Below, piece after piece: positions 5,871-6,980 of a stretch of DNA of 6,980 nt. The notes under the pieces were generated by a model, which was not told the origin of the DNA, ran no database searches, and saw nothing but the letters and a program-made list of their open reading frames with translations. Source of the DNA: Natrialbaceae archaeon (GTDB lineage: Archaea; Halobacteriota; Halobacteria; Halobacteriales; Natrialbaceae); assembly GCA_003552325.1 (NCBI GenBank), contig PUKM01000192.1, positions 1-6,980 on the forward strand. Reading direction: 5' to 3'. Both the position numbers and the translations under genes were made by a program. Position 1 is the stretch's first letter; each line of letters opens with the position of its first letter.

Positions 5871-6578
5871 ATGGAACTAACCTGGCACGGCCACGCCACG
5901 TGGCACGTTTCGGTCGGTGAAACGGACCTGTTGATCGATCCCTTCTTCGACAATCCGAAAACCGAACTCGAGCCGAGTGATCTCGAGACGCCGGACTACC
6001 TCCTGCTCACTCACGGCCACGCCGATCACATCGCCGATGCCGACGCGTTCTCGGAGGCCACGCTGGTAGCGACCCCGGAACTCGTCGCGTACTGCCAGGA
6101 AGAGTTCGGCTTCGAGGACGCTATCGGCATGAACCTCGGGGGAACCATCGAGTGCGGAGATGCCTTCGTCACGATGCACCGTGCGGACCACACCAACGGC
6201 ATCATGACTGAGTACGATATCGATGCCGGCATGCCATCGGGATTCATTATCTCGGACGAGAAGCCCGAAGCGGCCGCCGACGCCACTACGTTCTATCACA
6301 CGGGGGACACCGGACTCATGAGCGAGATGCGCGACGTCATCGGCCCCTACCTCGAGCCGGATGCAGCCGCCGTCCCGATTGGCGATCACTTCACGATGGG
6401 GCCGTGGCAAGCGGCTATCGCCGTCGACTGGCTCGACGTCGACTTTGCCCTGCCCCAACACTACGATACGTTCCCGCCGATTGAACAGGACCCGGATGCC
6501 TTCGTCGACGCCGTCGCCGAGGCCGGGTCGGACGCGGAGGTCGTCGCCCTCGAGGGAGACGAGACGTTTACCATTTAA
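5871..6578 (+). CDS. metal-dependent hydrolase, UPF0173 family (metallo-beta-lactamase fold)
   Basis: A 235-residue complete member of the UPF0173 / UlaG-like branch of the metallo-beta-lactamase superfamily. Seen: the start WHGHATWHV (residues 5-13) typical of the family, IDPFFDNP (22-29), the signature H48-x-H50-x-D52-H53 in THGHADH, H107 in HRADHTN, D146 in HTGDTGL, and H197 in LPQHYDT. All expected metal ligands of a dinuclear, probably zinc, site are present, so it should be active. The family hydrolyses unidentified substrates, and UlaG (an ascorbate-6-phosphate lactonase) is the nearest characterised relative; no substrate can be read from this sequence. Cytosolic, with no signal peptide. 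The ATG at 5871 begins the conserved N-terminal strand and follows the dyad promoter. Its neighbours (a divergent unknown gene and a downstream SHOCT gene with its own promoter 55 nt on) do not suggest a pathway. Confidence 0.95.
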   Translation: MELTWHGHATWHVSVGETDLLIDPFFDNPKTELEPSDLETPDYLLLTHGHADHIADADAFSEATLVATPELVAYCQEEFGFEDAIGMNLGGTIECGDAFVTMHRADHTNGIMTEYDIDAGMPSGFIISDEKPEAAADATTFYHTGDTGLMSEMRDVIGPYLEPDAAAVPIGDHFTMGPWQAAIAVDWLDVDFALPQHYDTFPPIEQDPDAFVDAVAEAGSDAEVVALEGDETFTI

Positions 6579-6602
6579 CCGCGTCGCCGGACACGACGAA
6601 AC

Positions 6603-6608
6603 TATTTT
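6603..6608 (+). promoter_or_regulatory. TATA-box-like promoter of the second SHOCT gene
   Basis: TATTTT, preceded by C and followed by G, is centred 28 nt before the ATG at 6634. It shares the CTATTTT core of the first SHOCT gene's promoter and the same spacing, pointing to leaderless, separate transcription behind the MBL-fold gene. Confidence 0.6.
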
Positions 6609-6633
6609 GACCTGATCTCGCGTCGACAGGTGT

Positions 6634-6980
6634 ATGGCACACGATCCAGCCACGTTCGTCGGCGAAGAGTTGTGGCTGGCAATCGCCGTCGTGACGTTCT
6701 TTCTCGCCGGTGCCGTCTCGTTGATCGGCCTCGAGATACTTGCCGGTCCAATCGCGTTCGTCGGCTGGTTTCTTCTCACCCCAGTCTTTCTTTTTTGGGG
6801 CGACTACATTGCCGAGTACCTGTACGGAGACGAGGAGACGGACCATGGTGCACGAACGGCCAGAGACGATGCAGAGACCGCCGAAGAGGATGCCTTCGAA
6901 CGGCTCAAAAATCGATATGCCGCCGGGGAGATCACCGAATCGGAGTTCGAGCACCGCCTCGAGCGCTTACTCGAGGCCGA
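6634..6980 (+). CDS. SHOCT-domain two-helix membrane protein (3' end outside the window)
   Basis: The frame is open from the ATG at 6634 to the window end (115 complete codons). Seen: a short N-terminus, hydrophobic helix 1 (about 12-32) and helix 2 (about 36-56; GPIAFVGWFLLTPVFLFWG), an acidic linker (about 61-86), then a SHOCT hairpin with RYAAGEITESEFEHRLERLLE (94-114). It lines up with the SHOCT motif of the gene at 2628-3119 (RYAEGDLTDEQFERKLERLLE); both are two membrane helices, an acidic linker and a C-terminal SHOCT. It lacks the Trp-rich stretch of that protein. In the family the SHOCT lies at or near the C-terminus, so probably few residues are missing. Function unknown; membrane oligomerisation is the usual inference. 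Confidence 0.87.
   Translation, partial: MAHDPATFVGEELWLAIAVVTFFLAGAVSLIGLEILAGPIAFVGWFLLTPVFLFWGDYIAEYLYGDEETDHGARTARDDAETAEEDAFERLKNRYAAGEITESEFEHRLERLLEA

Noticed and set aside
6582..6598. CGTCG/CGACG hairpin after the MBL-fold gene as a terminator
   Set aside because: Only 5 bp, followed by AAAC rather than T; the nearby TATTTT is better explained as the next gene's TATA box.
5877..6779. 300-codon minus-strand open frame opposite the MBL-fold gene and the start of the second SHOCT gene
   Set aside because: Spans two real plus-strand genes and their promoter; the translation matches no family and its start region has no TATA-like box at the right distance.

Overview
The window looks like chromosomal DNA of a halophilic archaeon (class Halobacteria). 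The evidence is GC-rich coding with strong G/C at third codon positions, very acidic predicted proteins, AT-rich TATA-like boxes 25-29 nt before start codons instead of Shine-Dalgarno sites, an archaeal stand-alone Elp3, and two small haloarchaeal-type SHOCT membrane proteins. The abundance of CTCGAG and absence of CTAG fit this group. Family-level placement (perhaps Natrialbaceae) is only a guess.

Layout. Bases 1-33 may hold the last codons of an upstream plus-strand gene. At 97-894 (+) lies a short-chain dehydrogenase of the Azf / uronate dehydrogenase type. It converges on elp3 (912-2564, -), with 17 nt between the stop codons and an intrinsic-terminator-like hairpin covering the elp3 stop. 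Three further minus-strand genes lie upstream of elp3: a two-helix SHOCT membrane protein (2628-3119), a 706-residue zinc-finger/S1/OB/DHH-like protein (3183-5303), and a 90-residue protein of unknown function (5439-5711). After a divergent intergenic region come a UPF0173 metallo-beta-lactamase-fold hydrolase (5871-6578, +) and a second SHOCT membrane protein cut by the window end (6634 to 6980, +).

How the genes relate. The minus-strand genes are codirectional with short gaps (63, 63 and 135 nt), but each has its own TATA-like element at the distance expected for leaderless transcription. They may therefore be separately transcribed neighbours rather than one operon. Elp3 (tRNA wobble uridine modification) and the S1/OB/DHH-like protein (probable nucleic-acid binding) both point to RNA/DNA metabolism. 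The SDR and the MBL-fold hydrolase are metabolic or unassigned. I see no mobile element, CRISPR array, tRNA, rRNA, toxin-antitoxin pair or defence island.

Most worth a second look: (i) the DHH-like protein has lost most residues of the canonical phosphoesterase motifs and may be a nucleic-acid-binding pseudoenzyme; (ii) CTCGAG occurs about 49 times by hand count in under 7 kb, against about 2 for the same-composition hexamer GAGCTC; (iii) an inverted repeat merges a possible terminator with the next gene's promoter; (iv) two SHOCT proteins share architecture and promoter core. I found no convincing new multi-gene system.
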